A stretch of DNA of 64,000 bases from Mucilaginibacter paludis DSM 18603 (GCF_000166195.2 NZ_CM001403.1:6994877-7058876); one strand, 5' to 3'; shown: positions 33,467 through 44,003, counted from the first letter of the stretch. Program-made: numbers and translations. Notes: generated by a model from the sequence alone, not told the origin.

Positions 33467-36400
33467 ATGAATTTTTACTTTCTTAAGCGCAGGTATAATG
33501 CCGGCGCTTTGCATAAAACCCTGCTGGTTATGAAGCTGATTACCATTTTCCTCACAACAGCCATTATGCAGGTAAGTGCCGGCAGTTTTGCCCAGCGCAT
33601 CACCCTGATTACCAAAAACAGTACGCTTAAAAGCGTGATCGACCAGATCCATCAGCAAAGCGGATACGATTTTATTTATAACAATTTTGATTTGCAGGGC
33701 GCAGCGCCTGTAAGCATCCATTTGAATAAGGTTGAGCTCGAGAAAAGTATCGAGATCTGTTTAGCCGGGCAGGACCTGGATTTCGAGATCAAGGATAAAA
33801 CCATTATCCTGAGAAAAAAAGAAAGAAACCTGATCGATAAGCTTTCGGATGTTATTGCTCCTGCAGGGCTCATCAAAGGCAGCGTGATTGATGTTAATGG
33901 CATGGGCCTGCCGGGCGCAGTTATCCGGGATAAAAGCCGTAAAACAACTACGTTTACCAATACCAAAGGCGAGTTCGCCATCAATGTAGAAGATGGAACA
34001 GTGCTGGTGGTATCTTTTGTGGGCTTTAAAACGCAGGAAGTTGTGGTTAGAAAGGGCGCCAAAAGTTTGATCATTACGATGGAGGAGGAGGTATCTAAGC
34101 TGGATGAGGTATCGGTAGAAGGCTATCGCAAGGGCTCCCAGCGCTTAGCCACCAGTAATATTTCGAGGATAACCGCCGAAGAGCTGGATAAGCAGCCTGT
34201 ACAAAACCCCTTACAAGCTTTGGAAGGCCGCATACCGGGTATGGTAGTCAGCCAAACTACTGGTGTACCCGGAGCCCGTTTAAATGTCGAGATCAGGGGG
34301 CGCTCTAATTTTGATAATTTTTTATCAACAGATCAACCTCTGTTTATTATTGATGGCGTGCCCACTGCGGCCGGTAACGATAAGGTTAATGTGCAAAGCG
34401 GCCCCTTTGGCCCGGCAACAACCAACGGCCTTTCGGCTTTCGCCGGGCTTAATACCGCCGATATTGAAAGTATTGATGTTTTAAAGGATGCCGATGCCAC
34501 CGCCATTTACGGCAGCCGGGGCGCTAACGGCGTTATACTAATTACCACCAAAAAAGGCAAAGCCGGTAAAATGATTTTAAGCGCCAACGCTTATTCGGGC
34601 ATTAGTACGGTTACTTACCTTACGCCATTGCTTAATACCCAACAGTATATTGCCATGCGTAACGAAGCTTTTGCAAATGATAAGCTAACCAAGACCAATT
34701 CAAACGCTTACGACCTGTTGCTCTGGGATCAAAACCGTTATACAGATTTTGAAAAATTGCTGATTGGCAATAAAGCGCGTGCCACTGATGCGCAGGTTAA
34801 TATCTCGGGCGGGAGCCTGAGTACCACCTATCGGATAGCTACAGGCTACCATAAAGAAACAACGGTGTGGCCAGGCGATAAATCGAGCGATCGCTTATCA
34901 ACCAGTTTTAACTTAAATACCCGCTCGCAGGATGAAAAATTTACTGCTGCCCTCACCGGCAATTACTCGGTAAGCAATAGCGATTTGGTAGCCGGCGACC
35001 TGGCCGCCGCCGCCATTTTGCCACCAAATTACAGGTTGTACGATGCCAACGGAAACCTCGCCTGGAACGAAGGCGGTATTTACGATGGCAAAGATAACCC
35101 CCTGGCTTTGCTCAAGCAGCAATATGCATCGGCCATGTACAACTTAAACGCTAACCTGGTGCTTAATTACAGGTTACTGCAAAACTTAACTTTAAGAAGT
35201 AGCTTTGGTTATAACAGTACCCAAAACAACGAGCAGCGGGTAATACCGATAGCTTCTCAAAACCCGATGAAGCCCGGTGGTGCAACCGGAACAAGCGGCT
35301 TTGGCAATACGTTTTTCAGGAATGTAATTGCCGAGCCTCAAATTGAGTATAACGGGCATGTGAGCAAAGGCAAGCTCAATGTATTATTGGGTACAACTTA
35401 TAATCAACTCAATACATCTACGCAAAGCATCAGCGCGTTAGGTTACACCAGCGACGATTTAATTGGCTCGCTCAAGGCAGCTACCTCCATCAGCGCTACC
35501 AACTCAAGTTCGCAATATAATTACCAGGCCATTTTTGGGCGTATAAATTACAATTGGGAAGATAAATACATTATTAATTTTACCGGCAGGCGGGATGGCT
35601 CAAGCCGGTTTGGGCCCGATTTGCGTTTTTCAAACTTCGGTGCGGCAGGTGCGGCCTGGGTGTTTTCAAACGAGGAGATCTTAAAAAATAATAAGGTAGT
35701 AAGCTACGGTAAGTTGAGGGCCAGCTACGGTACCACCGGTAACGATCAGATCGGTAACTATACTTACCTTGATTCATGGTCGGCGGCAAGCGGCTATACC
35801 GACTCTACAACTTTGCTTCCTACCAAGCTTTATAACCCTTACCTGCATTGGGAGCGCAATAGCAAGCTTGAATTTGGATTGGAAATGGGTTTTTTTAAAG
35901 ATCGTATCCTTTTCACGGCATCGGCCTACCAAAGTATCACCTCCGATCCGTTGGTTACCTACCCCTTACCCAAAATTACCGGCTTTGCCAGCATCATTCA
36001 AAACCTGGAGGGTGTCCGCGTACAAAACCGTGGCCTTGAATTTACGCTTACTACAAAAAACCTTAACGGCGGGAGCTTTAAATGGTCTACCGATTTTAAC
36101 ATGACGGTGCCCCAAAATATTTTAAAGCAATACCCGGATATCCAGAATACGGCTTACGCCACCAGATATATTTTGGGTAAATCGTTAACAGAAATATTTA
36201 GTGCGCAATATAATGGTGTCGATCCGGCAACGGGTTTATATACCGTAAAAGATGTAAACGGTGATAAAATAGCTTCATCGGCTGATTATGCCGATTATGG
36301 TAATTACGATCCTAAGTTTTACGGTGGAATTACTAACTCGTTTAACTATAAACGCTTTAGCCTGAGCTTTTTTGTTCAGTTTACCAAGCAATTGGGCAGA

Positions 36401-36805
36401 AACTGGCGGCAAAGCGGCGCCGTGCTCAGCCCTGCCGGTACGGCCAATAATGTGCCCACCCTGGTGCTGGACAGATGGCAAAACCCGGGCGATATAACCG
36501 ACGTTCAAAAATTTACGACCAGTGCAGGCTCATTAACGGGTTTGTCGGGTTATTACGCAGGTTATTTTTCAAACTTGTTTTACGTTACCGATGCCTCGTA
36601 TGCTCGTTTAAAAAATGTTTACCTCTCTTACGATGTGCCGTCAAAATGGCTAAACATGGTACACGTCAGGTCGTTCAGGGTTTATATGCAGGGGCAAAAC
36701 CTCTTTGTGATCACACCTTACAAAGGTGCCGATCCGGAAACACAAAGCTTTACCTTGATGCCCCCTTTGCGCACCATTACTGCAGGTTTACAACTCTCAC
36801 TTTAA
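33467..36805 (+). CDS. SusC/RagA-family TonB-dependent outer-membrane receptor
   Basis: This 1112-aa protein has a signal peptide (about residues 21-42, ending SAGSFAQ). An STN domain (TLKSVIDQIHQQSGYDFIYN) signals to FecR. A carboxypeptidase-regulatory-like domain (KGSVIDVNGMGLPGAVIRDK) and the plug (FIIDGVPT, DADATAIYGSRGANGVILITTK) are followed by a 22-stranded barrel ending in LQLSL with an aromatic-free terminus. It imports oligosaccharides or peptides with its SusD partner using TonB energy. The start ATG 33467 leaves 20 residues before the signal peptide core; ATG 33530 (MKLITIFLTT) is an alternative. susD follows after 13 bp. Confidence 0.96.
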   Translation: MNFYFLKRRYNAGALHKTLLVMKLITIFLTTAIMQVSAGSFAQRITLITKNSTLKSVIDQIHQQSGYDFIYNNFDLQGAAPVSIHLNKVELEKSIEICLAGQDLDFEIKDKTIILRKKERNLIDKLSDVIAPAGLIKGSVIDVNGMGLPGAVIRDKSRKTTTFTNTKGEFAINVEDGTVLVVSFVGFKTQEVVVRKGAKSLIITMEEEVSKLDEVSVEGYRKGSQRLATSNISRITAEELDKQPVQNPLQALEGRIPGMVVSQTTGVPGARLNVEIRGRSNFDNFLSTDQPLFIIDGVPTAAGNDKVNVQSGPFGPATTNGLSAFAGLNTADIESIDVLKDADATAIYGSRGANGVILITTKKGKAGKMILSANAYSGISTVTYLTPLLNTQQYIAMRNEAFANDKLTKTNSNAYDLLLWDQNRYTDFEKLLIGNKARATDAQVNISGGSLSTTYRIATGYHKETTVWPGDKSSDRLSTSFNLNTRSQDEKFTAALTGNYSVSNSDLVAGDLAAAAILPPNYRLYDANGNLAWNEGGIYDGKDNPLALLKQQYASAMYNLNANLVLNYRLLQNLTLRSSFGYNSTQNNEQRVIPIASQNPMKPGGATGTSGFGNTFFRNVIAEPQIEYNGHVSKGKLNVLLGTTYNQLNTSTQSISALGYTSDDLIGSLKAATSISATNSSSQYNYQAIFGRINYNWEDKYIINFTGRRDGSSRFGPDLRFSNFGAAGAAWVFSNEEILKNNKVVSYGKLRASYGTTGNDQIGNYTYLDSWSAASGYTDSTTLLPTKLYNPYLHWERNSKLEFGLEMGFFKDRILFTASAYQSITSDPLVTYPLPKITGFASIIQNLEGVRVQNRGLEFTLTTKNLNGGSFKWSTDFNMTVPQNILKQYPDIQNTAYATRYILGKSLTEIFSAQYNGVDPATGLYTVKDVNGDKIASSADYADYGNYDPKFYGGITNSFNYKRFSLSFFVQFTKQLGRNWRQSGAVLSPAGTANNVPTLVLDRWQNPGDITDVQKFTTSAGSLTGLSGYYAGYFSNLFYVTDASYARLKNVYLSYDVPSKWLNMVHVRSFRVYMQGQNLFVITPYKGADPETQSFTLMPPLRTITAGLQLSL

Positions 36806-36818
36806 CATTTAATGAGTC

Positions 36819-38243
36819 ATGAAAATAAATTATATATATAGAAAAATCAGTATATGTACCTTGTTCACCGTATTGATATCGGTATCCGGATGCAAAAAAT
36901 TTGTGGAGATTGATCCCCCTATAGATTCCATTCCAGCGGTACAAGTGTTTGATACCGATGCCAAGGCCGATGCCGTAATCAGGGGTTTATATGTGGATAT
37001 GGTGGGCAGTACAAACTATGCCTTCGGCGGCGCAGTATCTGTAGGCCTTGGCCTCAGTGCCGACGAGTTAACGGCTACTACGCTAACTACGTTAAACTCT
37101 TATCCCGATTTGTATAACAACTCGGTTAGCTCATCAAACCTTGTTTTGGGGTATTACTGGGGCCCGATGTATAACATGATCTATGTGGCCAATGCCACTA
37201 TCGAAGGTATCAATGCCTCCACCCAAATGTCGGCCGCGGCAAAACTGCAATACCTGGCCGAAGCTAAATTTATCAGGGCGGCCAATTACTTTTACCTGCT
37301 TAATTTATTTGGCGATGTGCCGATGCCGACCACCTCAAACTATAAAGTGAACTCCCTTTTGCCGCGTACACCTGTTGCAGATGTTTATAATTTAATTCTC
37401 GACGATTTAAAATTTGCCCAGGCCAACCTTACTCCGGCTTATATCAGCGGGGCAAACCGTTACAGGGCCAACCGCTATGCGGTGAGCGCTTTGCTGGCCC
37501 GGGTTTATTTGTACCTGCAGGATTATGCTGATGCAGAAGCCATGGCAACGGATGTGATTGACGGGGCTGTGGGGAAAGTTTCGTATAGTTTAGAAACTAC
37601 TTTAACCAATACCTTTTTATTAACCAGTAAAGAAGTTATTTTACAAATTGTACAGCCGGATAAAATACTGTATACCTGGGAAGGGTACGCGTTTATTTCA
37701 ACCGGCGTACCTAACTATCAGATCAGCGATGCGCTTTATACTTCGTTTGAAACCGGCGACCTGCGAAAAACCAATTGGATAAAAACCAATACTGTAGGCG
37801 CCAAGGCTTATAATTTCCCTTATAAATATAAAATAAACAGTGGTACAACGGCCACAGGGCCACGTACCGAGGCCTTGGTTTTTTTGCGCCTGGCCGAAGT
37901 ATACCTCATCAGGGCCGAGGCCCGGGCGCAACAAGCGGGTAAACTTGCTGCCGCCATTGCCGATTTAGATGTGGTACGCAACCGCGCCGGCATTAGCTTA
38001 ATTGCCAACACAAAACCAACCATCAATCAGGCCGATTTGCTTGCCGCAATTGCCCATGAGCGCTTTGTAGAGTTTTTTGCCGAACTGGGCCACCGCTGGC
38101 TCGACCTTAAACGTACCGGACAGGCCGATATTGTACTTAAAAACAAACCTAACTGGCGGCCCGAGGCTAAACTGTTCCCCATACCGGCAGGAGATATTAT
38201 TGCCGATCCGTTTTTAAAACAAAACCCGGGCTATAGTAACTAA
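36819..38243 (+). CDS. SusD/RagB-family outer-membrane lipoprotein
   Basis: At 474 aa, with a lipoprotein signal (LFTVLISVSGCKKF, Cys about residue 25), this is the surface lid that binds substrate for SusC. TPR-like helices are visible, including YLAEAKFIRAANYFYLLNLFGDVPM, and the C-terminal RagB region has FLRLAEVYLIRAEARAQ and ERFVEFFAELGHRWLDLKRTG. It is co-transcribed with susC and followed 24 bp later by a thioredoxin gene. No carbohydrate enzyme is adjacent, so the nutrient is unknown. Confidence 0.96.
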   Translation: MKINYIYRKISICTLFTVLISVSGCKKFVEIDPPIDSIPAVQVFDTDAKADAVIRGLYVDMVGSTNYAFGGAVSVGLGLSADELTATTLTTLNSYPDLYNNSVSSSNLVLGYYWGPMYNMIYVANATIEGINASTQMSAAAKLQYLAEAKFIRAANYFYLLNLFGDVPMPTTSNYKVNSLLPRTPVADVYNLILDDLKFAQANLTPAYISGANRYRANRYAVSALLARVYLYLQDYADAEAMATDVIDGAVGKVSYSLETTLTNTFLLTSKEVILQIVQPDKILYTWEGYAFISTGVPNYQISDALYTSFETGDLRKTNWIKTNTVGAKAYNFPYKYKINSGTTATGPRTEALVFLRLAEVYLIRAEARAQQAGKLAAAIADLDVVRNRAGISLIANTKPTINQADLLAAIAHERFVEFFAELGHRWLDLKRTGQADIVLKNKPNWRPEAKLFPIPAGDIIADPFLKQNPGYSN

Positions 38244-38267
38244 TTGATTTACCTATAACAATAACAT

Positions 38268-39380
38268 ATGAAAGTTAAAAAATTAAGTCTGTACCTGGCT
38301 TTTGCATTAATACCTGCTGCGGCCTGTGCCCAGAGCGATTATGTAACCATTAGTGGCAAGGTAAAGCCATCGCATAACGGCGAAGTGGTGATGTTGGTCC
38401 ACAGTGGCCCCAAAGGTGCCGTAAAGGATAGCACCGTGGTAGCCAACGGAGCCTTTACCATTAAAAGCGAAGTTTATACACCCGAGGTAGCTTACATCAG
38501 GTTAGGTAAAGTGCAGCCCGCCAATAGCCTGGATATTTTTATTTCGAAGGGTGAAATCAGCTTGCTTACTGCCGATTCGCTCCAATATGCTACCGTAAGC
38601 GGCAATAAACTTGCCGAAGATTATGTACGGCTGATGGCTACCGTGCGCCCCCTGGTTAAACAACGTGCGCAGCTAACTGTCCAATATCAGGCCATTGCGG
38701 CGGCAGACCGTAAGGGCGAAGAAGGGAAAGCCCTGGTGGTTAAAATTATGGATGTTGCCAAAACAGGCCTTAATGCCATTTACGATTTTATCGATCATAA
38801 CCCCGATTCGTTTGTTTCGCTCGATTTTTTAGAGAAGGTTTCGGGCGCTGCCATCAATTACAAAAACACCATGCCCCATTTTGAAAAGCTCAGCAACCAG
38901 TTGAAGAACACCGAAAAGGGGAAGGCCTTTAACAAGAAGTTAATGGCTGCTAAAAGCATGATGGTTGGCTCAAAGGCCAAAACCTTCGAATCATTAACGC
39001 CCGACGGAAAAAAGCTCGGCCTGCAGGAAGTGGTAGCCACCGGCAAATATACCCTGATTGATTTTTGGGCAAGCTGGTGCGGCCCCTGCCGTGCCGAAAA
39101 CCCCAATGTGGTAAAGGCCTACACAACCTATCATGATAAGGGTTTCAATATCTTAAGCGTGTCGTTAGATACCAAAGCCGATGCCTGGAAGGCCGCCATC
39201 GCTAAAGATGGCATGCCCTGGTACCATGTATCCAGCTTGCTGGGATGGAAAGAGCCCGCCGCCGAATTATACGGCGTACACGCCATTCCGCAAAACGTAC
39301 TGGTTGATGCCAAAGGCGTTATTATAGCCACCAATTTACGTGGCGAGGCTTTGATTAATAAGCTAAAACAACTGATGTAG
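38268..39380 (+). CDS. TlpA-type thioredoxin-fold disulfide reductase, paralog 1
   Basis: The 370-aa protein has a signal peptide (about residues 1-21, PAAACAQS). A DUF4369-like beta-rich N-terminal domain follows (VTISGKVKPSHNGEVVMLV). The C-terminal thioredoxin/AhpC-type domain has the redox pair C271-G-P-C274 in FWASWCGPCRAENPN, the cis-Pro loop ...GVHAIPQNVLVDAKG and the end GEALINKLKQL. It is periplasmic and expected to reduce disulfides. It is the third gene after susC and susD. A paralog follows 200 bp later. Confidence 0.93.
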   Translation: MKVKKLSLYLAFALIPAAACAQSDYVTISGKVKPSHNGEVVMLVHSGPKGAVKDSTVVANGAFTIKSEVYTPEVAYIRLGKVQPANSLDIFISKGEISLLTADSLQYATVSGNKLAEDYVRLMATVRPLVKQRAQLTVQYQAIAAADRKGEEGKALVVKIMDVAKTGLNAIYDFIDHNPDSFVSLDFLEKVSGAAINYKNTMPHFEKLSNQLKNTEKGKAFNKKLMAAKSMMVGSKAKTFESLTPDGKKLGLQEVVATGKYTLIDFWASWCGPCRAENPNVVKAYTTYHDKGFNILSVSLDTKADAWKAAIAKDGMPWYHVSSLLGWKEPAAELYGVHAIPQNVLVDAKGVIIATNLRGEALINKLKQLM

Positions 39381-39395
39381 GGAGGGAAGCCAGAA

Positions 39396-39550
39396 GTGAG
39401 AGGCAGGAAGCAAGACGCAGGAGGTAAGAAGCAAGAAGGAGTAAGAGGAAGGTTATTGAAAAGAGAAAAAATAAGCGTACAGTTGCCTGCTTCTCACCTC
39501 TTATTTCTTACTTCTTACCTCCTGCTTCTTACCTCTTACTTACTTCTTCC
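39396..39550. repeat. Purine/pyrimidine inverted repeat
   Basis: A purine-rich tract (aggaggtaagaagcaagaag, 39419-39438, with neighbours) is followed by its pyrimidine-rich counterpart (cttacttcttacctcctgct, about 39508-39530). The arms could fold back, or the strand asymmetry could form a triplex-like structure. A short related purine tract lies at 9088-9130. Confidence 0.6.
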
Positions 39551-40558
39551 CACTCCATCCTGAAAACAAAAAAAACGATGAAATTAAAATATTTTAGAAC
39601 AAGCATTTTATGGGTTTTGCTGCCTGTTTTTGCCATGGCGCAAAGTGCTGATGTAACCGTAAGCGGTAAGTTTGATGCTACCCATAATGGCGATACGGTA
39701 ACGGTTTTGTATCAATCGGGTAAAAAATTTACTTTGGGCTCAGGCATCATTAAAAACAGCACTGTTACCATCAACCTGGTTGCTCCGCCGCCGCAGGTTA
39801 TTCATTTATCGATGGGCCGTACCGTTCCGCACGACCAGAGGAGTATCTATGTGTCCACCGGGAACATCACTTTTACTACCCGCGATTCGTTAAAATACGC
39901 AGTAGTTAGCGGCGGCAGCAAGCTAACCGAGGATTATGACCGCATGAACAAACCGGTTGCGCTGATAAGCGATCAGAAATTCAGGTACTGGAGCCAGCTC
40001 AACGCCATACCTGCCGGGCAGCGCAACGGCCAACAGGCAAAGATGATCGAGGCCAGGGTAGAAGATTTAAAAAAGCAGGAAAGCGCCGCCATTTACCAGG
40101 CAATAGATGATAACCCTAATTCATACATCGCCTTAATGTTTTTAATAAACATATCGGGCAGTGTGGTGAGTTACGATACAGCCATGCCGCACTTTGAAAA
40201 GCTGAGTGCCGAGCTCAAAAGTTCGCCCGAAGGAAAAGCGCTCGAAGAAAAAATATTGGCCGGAAAAAGCAAACGTGCCGGTTTAATGGCTGCCGATTTT
40301 GAGTCGCTAACACCCGAAGGTAAAACTTTACGCTTGAGCGATGTAATGGCTGCCAGCAAATATACCCTGGTTGATTTTTGGGCAAGCTGGTGTATACCCT
40401 GCCGTGCCGAAAACCCGAATGTGGTAAAAGCCTACATGGCCTATCATGACAAGGGTTTCAACGTATTAAGCGTATCGCTGGATAACAAGGCCGACAACTG
40501 GAAAGCTGCCATAGCCAAAGACGGGATGCCCTGGCTCCACGTATCCAGCTTATTAGGC

Positions 40559-42084
40559 CATAGCCGTCAACTTTAGAAAAAAAAGGGATAAAATTTTTTT
40601 AGAGCAAGAATCGGAACTGCAAAATTGCAGTCATTATTCGAGCGAATGAGTTCGGAACTATTTGAACCAACGGTGTTAGATGGCCTGGCCCGTAAAACAG
40701 AGGCTATACAACGCAAACGAAAAGTGGGAGGCAAGGAACTATTGGATATGGCGTTATTTGATGGAGATCAATCGTTTAACGGCATGAGTATGCAGTTAAT
40801 GCGGAGGGATGGGCTTGATATTTCGAAGCAGGCATTGCATCAAAGACATCACAGCAATATGACAAAGTTTGTACAAGCCGTTTTTGAGCAATTAATAGCA
40901 GTTGAGTTACCGCAAGAGCAAACACAGGGCTTGGAGATCCGTATCAAAGATTCTACCCGTTTCGCGTTGCCGGAAGTTATTGCAGAGACATTCCCCGGAA
41001 CAAAAGGAAGTGGGATGAAAGCGGGAGCATCTGTACAATTTGAATTTGAAATCAAAAGTGGTAAAAGCGATATCAAAGTAACTCCGGCCAACGCAAATGA
41101 CCAGGGTGAGAGTCATCTGGACAAGGCATCAATTCAGCCGGGGGTATTATATATGAGAGATCTGGGTTACACTCACTTGAGTTATATGAACAATATTAAC
41201 AAAGTCAAAGCTTTCTTTATTAATAAATTATGTCCGAAAACAACGATTTATCTATTAAAGGACGACCAATACCAAAAGTTAGAGTTGTCGAAACTACAAG
41301 GCATAACCGGCGTATTTGATCAACAGGTATATATCGGAGCTGATAAGATGCCGGTAAGGATAATAATAGAACCGGTAAGTGAAGAGCTCAAGGCAAGGCG
41401 GATAGCCAATACTGAAAAGTACAATAAAAAGAAAGGCAGTACCACCAGTAAGGGATTCAAAGAGCGGGCAGGGTTTAACTTTATTGTTACCAACCTGGTG
41501 AGCGAAAAATATAGCGCTGAATTGATCCAAAAGTTATATCACCTGCGATGGCAGATAGAATTGGTTTTTAAAGCATGGAAGTCGTTTTTAAAGATACACA
41601 CGTTCCCCAAAGGAAGTTCGGATCGTATAACCAGTATATTATACAGTAAGTTGATCTGGGCAGTTTTGAGTTGGAAAATATGCATGGCTATCGGTAAGAT
41701 AGGTCAAATTAGTGTTTTAAAGGTGCATCGACTAATCGCTTCTACGAAAGAAGAATTGCGAGCGCAGCTTTTAGGGATATGCTCAAAGTGGTTAGCTCTG
41801 TTGGAGAAATTAAACTTAAAGCACCTTTCAAAAGAGCACAGAAAACATAGGTTAAAAATAGAAGAAATTGTAATAAGTATTTGATTATTAGATATTTAAA
41901 TACTATATTTAGATAGTTAAACAAAAATAAGAAAGGCGGGGTCATCTAAACCTCCCCGCCTTAAAAAACGAAAAATATGAGAGTAAAAATACATAGGTTT
42001 GCCCATGCGGGCAAACCGCGCCTAAAAATTAAATAACTGAAAATCAATTATGTATGAGTACAGTCGCTTAAATTGACGGCTATG
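40559..42084 (+). mobile_element. IS4-family insertion sequence (1526 bp) in a tlpA-like gene
   Basis: The ends are catagccgtcaactttag (40559-40576) and the near-inverse cttaaattgacggctatg (42067-42084). The 11-bp target duplication gcttattaggc is at 40548-40558 and 42085-42095. One transposase fills most of the element. The tail beyond it contains two hairpins (aaaggcgggg ... ccccgcctt at 41932-41962, and ggtttgccc ... gggcaaacc at 41996-42017). Length and duplication fit IS4. Confidence 0.95.
40625..41884 (+). CDS. IS4-family transposase
   Basis: This 419-aa DDE transposase reads from TTG 40625; an ATG at 40646 (MSSELFEPTVLDGL) would give 412 aa and may be the true start. The DDE residues are Asp in IRIKDSTRFALPE, Asp in LYMRDLGYTHLSY and Glu within the IS4 YREK signature LYHLRWQIELVFKAWKS. 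The C-terminal helical part is complete and ends at the TGA at 41882. No frameshift is seen, so the element may be active. Confidence 0.95.
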   Translation: MQSLFERMSSELFEPTVLDGLARKTEAIQRKRKVGGKELLDMALFDGDQSFNGMSMQLMRRDGLDISKQALHQRHHSNMTKFVQAVFEQLIAVELPQEQTQGLEIRIKDSTRFALPEVIAETFPGTKGSGMKAGASVQFEFEIKSGKSDIKVTPANANDQGESHLDKASIQPGVLYMRDLGYTHLSYMNNINKVKAFFINKLCPKTTIYLLKDDQYQKLELSKLQGITGVFDQQVYIGADKMPVRIIIEPVSEELKARRIANTEKYNKKKGSTTSKGFKERAGFNFIVTNLVSEKYSAELIQKLYHLRWQIELVFKAWKSFLKIHTFPKGSSDRITSILYSKLIWAVLSWKICMAIGKIGQISVLKVHRLIASTKEELRAQLLGICSKWLALLEKLNLKHLSKEHRKHRLKIEEIVISI

Positions 42085-42289
42085 GCTTATTAGGCTGGAA
42101 AGACCCCGCCGCCCAGTTATACAACATCCAGTTAATCCCCCAAAACGTGTTGATCAATTCGAAGGGCATTATTGTAGGTACCAACCTGCGCGGAGAAGCT
42201 TTAATGGACAAGCTGAAGGAGTTGCTATAGTGGATGAGGGCCGATGCTTTTATTTAAGAACTAATGATTGTTGAAGGGGGATTCCCTGA

Positions 42290-42640
42290 TAGCCAATTAC
42301 TTAAAAATTTTTCATCATAGGTAACAGATCCGGCGGCCTGAAAAAAATAGGAATGACGTTTAAAAAGCATCTTAAACTATGTCTTTGGAACGAAGCAATC
42401 GCACGGCGGCATGTTCACTCTGCCTATGTAGAGATTGCTTCGTTCCTCGCAATGACGCTTTTATACTGTCTGTCAATGACTTAAGTGAGGTCATCATAAG
42501 TAACTGACCAGGCCAACCGGAAAAAAATAGGGGTGACGTTTGTACCTTCGGTAATTATTGGAGCACAGGTAAAAGCGCGCAATGGCCCCGACTGCACGCC
42601 GGGCCGGGAGCTGGCCTGTGGGGGGAAGGATCGGGCAGTC
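42290..42640. repeat. Dispersed repeats around a GAACGAAGCAATC palindrome
   Basis: The palindromic core is 42381-42457 ('ggaacgaagcaatcgcacgg' and 'gagattgcttcgttcctcgc'). It is preceded by 'aaaaaaataggaatgacgtt' and followed by 'gtcaatgacttaag' and 'ggaaaaaaataggggtgacg'. The order recurs at 44860-45040. 42570-42640 is an inverse copy of the 'cccggcgtgcagtc' repeat. There is no gene. Confidence 0.75.
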
Positions 42641-42683
42641 CAAAGCCCCCTCTAAATCTCCCCCGGTAGGCATATGCGTCAAC

Positions 42684-44003
42684 CTAAGGTAAAAAGGCAA
42701 TATCGAAATCCTGTTCAAAATTGGGTCTGACTCTTTTATCGTAGGAGCAGTACCTGGCTAAAGCAATTAGATGATATCCTATCTTGCCCTTATAACTTTC
42801 TATGGCTTTAACGACCTGTATTATTTTAGAGGCATTTTTTATGAGATACCGGACTACTTTTATCATACTCAAGCCCCTTTTCTGATGTTTTTTGATGATC
42901 ATTCTGGCAGGCGAAAAGATATACTGGATGTAAATGATGATCATGATAAATCTCGCATAAAGGATAAGTAATAGTTGTTTTTTCGAAACATTATGGATCT
43001 TAGAAAACTCCATGTTACTTTTCCAGGATTTGAATATGATTTCAATCCGCCACCTCAGGCTATATACTTTGAAAAGAAAGTTATAATTTGCGTCCTGTCT
43101 GGAAATGGTAGTCATAAAAATGGACCATGACATCAGAGCCAGGCACTCTTTACCCGGTTCCTTTTTGGCCTCTTTCTTAGCCTTCATCCTGCGCCTGTTT
43201 GCAATTTCGTCACTTACAGGCAAGGCGACTATCCTGATTTTTGTACCTTTTTCATTATTTAAAGTAACCTCAAAATCAAGCTGTTTTTTTGATTTTAATT
43301 CGGTGAGCAGGTTAATTCTTTCTTTTGTTTGGTTGTCTAAAAGCACTATATTACTCTGATGCCTGTATATGCAGTCCGCTTCTGCTGTCCAATGCCTCTC
43401 GATTTCCTTAAGGGTTAGATACCCCCTGTCCCGAATAACAAGGTCGCCGTTTTCTATCGTTAATTCGGGGGCGGCTTTCTGATCGTTCTTAGTATAAGAA
43501 TCGATGGTAAAATAAATAAAGCTTTCAGTTATCAAATCGTAAACACACTGAATCCGGGCATTACAAACACTGGACTGGGCGTTGGAGACGCCCGAAAAAA
43601 AGCCAAACAACCTAAGGGGCAACTTAATGATTGTGCTGTCCTGCACTAAAACACGCTTAAATTTACCTGCCCTGCGCAATGAATCGATTTCTTCCTTTCC
43701 GATTCTACTGATAATAACAAGGGCCAGTATCTTTTTTAAAAAAAGCACACATGATTCTTTGTTTGTCTTTTTTGCAATTGCCTGCCTACTTACAGAAACA
43801 GTAGTTTCCGCATCTATTTTTGCCGCCAGATCATTAAAGCTAACCGTTCCATGCGTGGCCGTGCAGCAAATGGCATATAAAATATCGGCAGGCTCTATAA
43901 GACCTTTCCGTATCAGAAATCCGGTATCAATTGCTATTTTCTTTATTTGATCAGCACCAATGTTCATGGCATTTAGCAACGCTAAAAAATCGACCTTTTT
44001 CAT
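42684..44003 (-). CDS. IS4-type transposase
   Basis: The 439-aa DDE transposase has Asp in RVLVQDSTIIKLPL, Asp in GDLVIRDRGYLTL and Glu in the YREK-like motif VYSLRWRIEIIFKSWKS. It starts at ATG 44003. Its stop lies 13 bp inside the left end of the element, overlapping the terminal repeat. The frame is intact. It differs widely from the other IS4 transposase in the window, so the two elements are separate groups. It shares a 74-bp divergent control region with the AbrB-like gene. Confidence 0.95.
   Translation of the reverse strand: MKKVDFLALLNAMNIGADQIKKIAIDTGFLIRKGLIEPADILYAICCTATHGTVSFNDLAAKIDAETTVSVSRQAIAKKTNKESCVLFLKKILALVIISRIGKEEIDSLRRAGKFKRVLVQDSTIIKLPLRLFGFFSGVSNAQSSVCNARIQCVYDLITESFIYFTIDSYTKNDQKAAPELTIENGDLVIRDRGYLTLKEIERHWTAEADCIYRHQSNIVLLDNQTKERINLLTELKSKKQLDFEVTLNNEKGTKIRIVALPVSDEIANRRRMKAKKEAKKEPGKECLALMSWSIFMTTISRQDANYNFLFKVYSLRWRIEIIFKSWKSNMEFSKIHNVSKKQLLLILYARFIMIIIYIQYIFSPARMIIKKHQKRGLSMIKVVRYLIKNASKIIQVVKAIESYKGKIGYHLIALARYCSYDKRVRPNFEQDFDIAFLP

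Larger units (their letters stand above)
39578..42230 (+). pseudogene. TlpA-type disulfide reductase, paralog 2, split by an IS4 element
   Basis: The 5' part (39578-40558, 327 codons, MKLKYFRTSILWVLLPVFAM) has a signal peptide, the beta-rich domain and a redox motif C272-I-P-C275. It then runs into the IS and stops after LLGHSRQL. The 3' remainder (42096-42230, WKDPAAQLYNIQLIPQNV ... LKELL) contains the cis-Pro loop. Removing the IS and one copy of the 11-bp duplication joins the two parts in frame at LLG-WKD, giving 371 aa, one more than paralog 1. In its present state the protein lacks its last 44 residues and is probably inactive. Confidence 0.92.
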
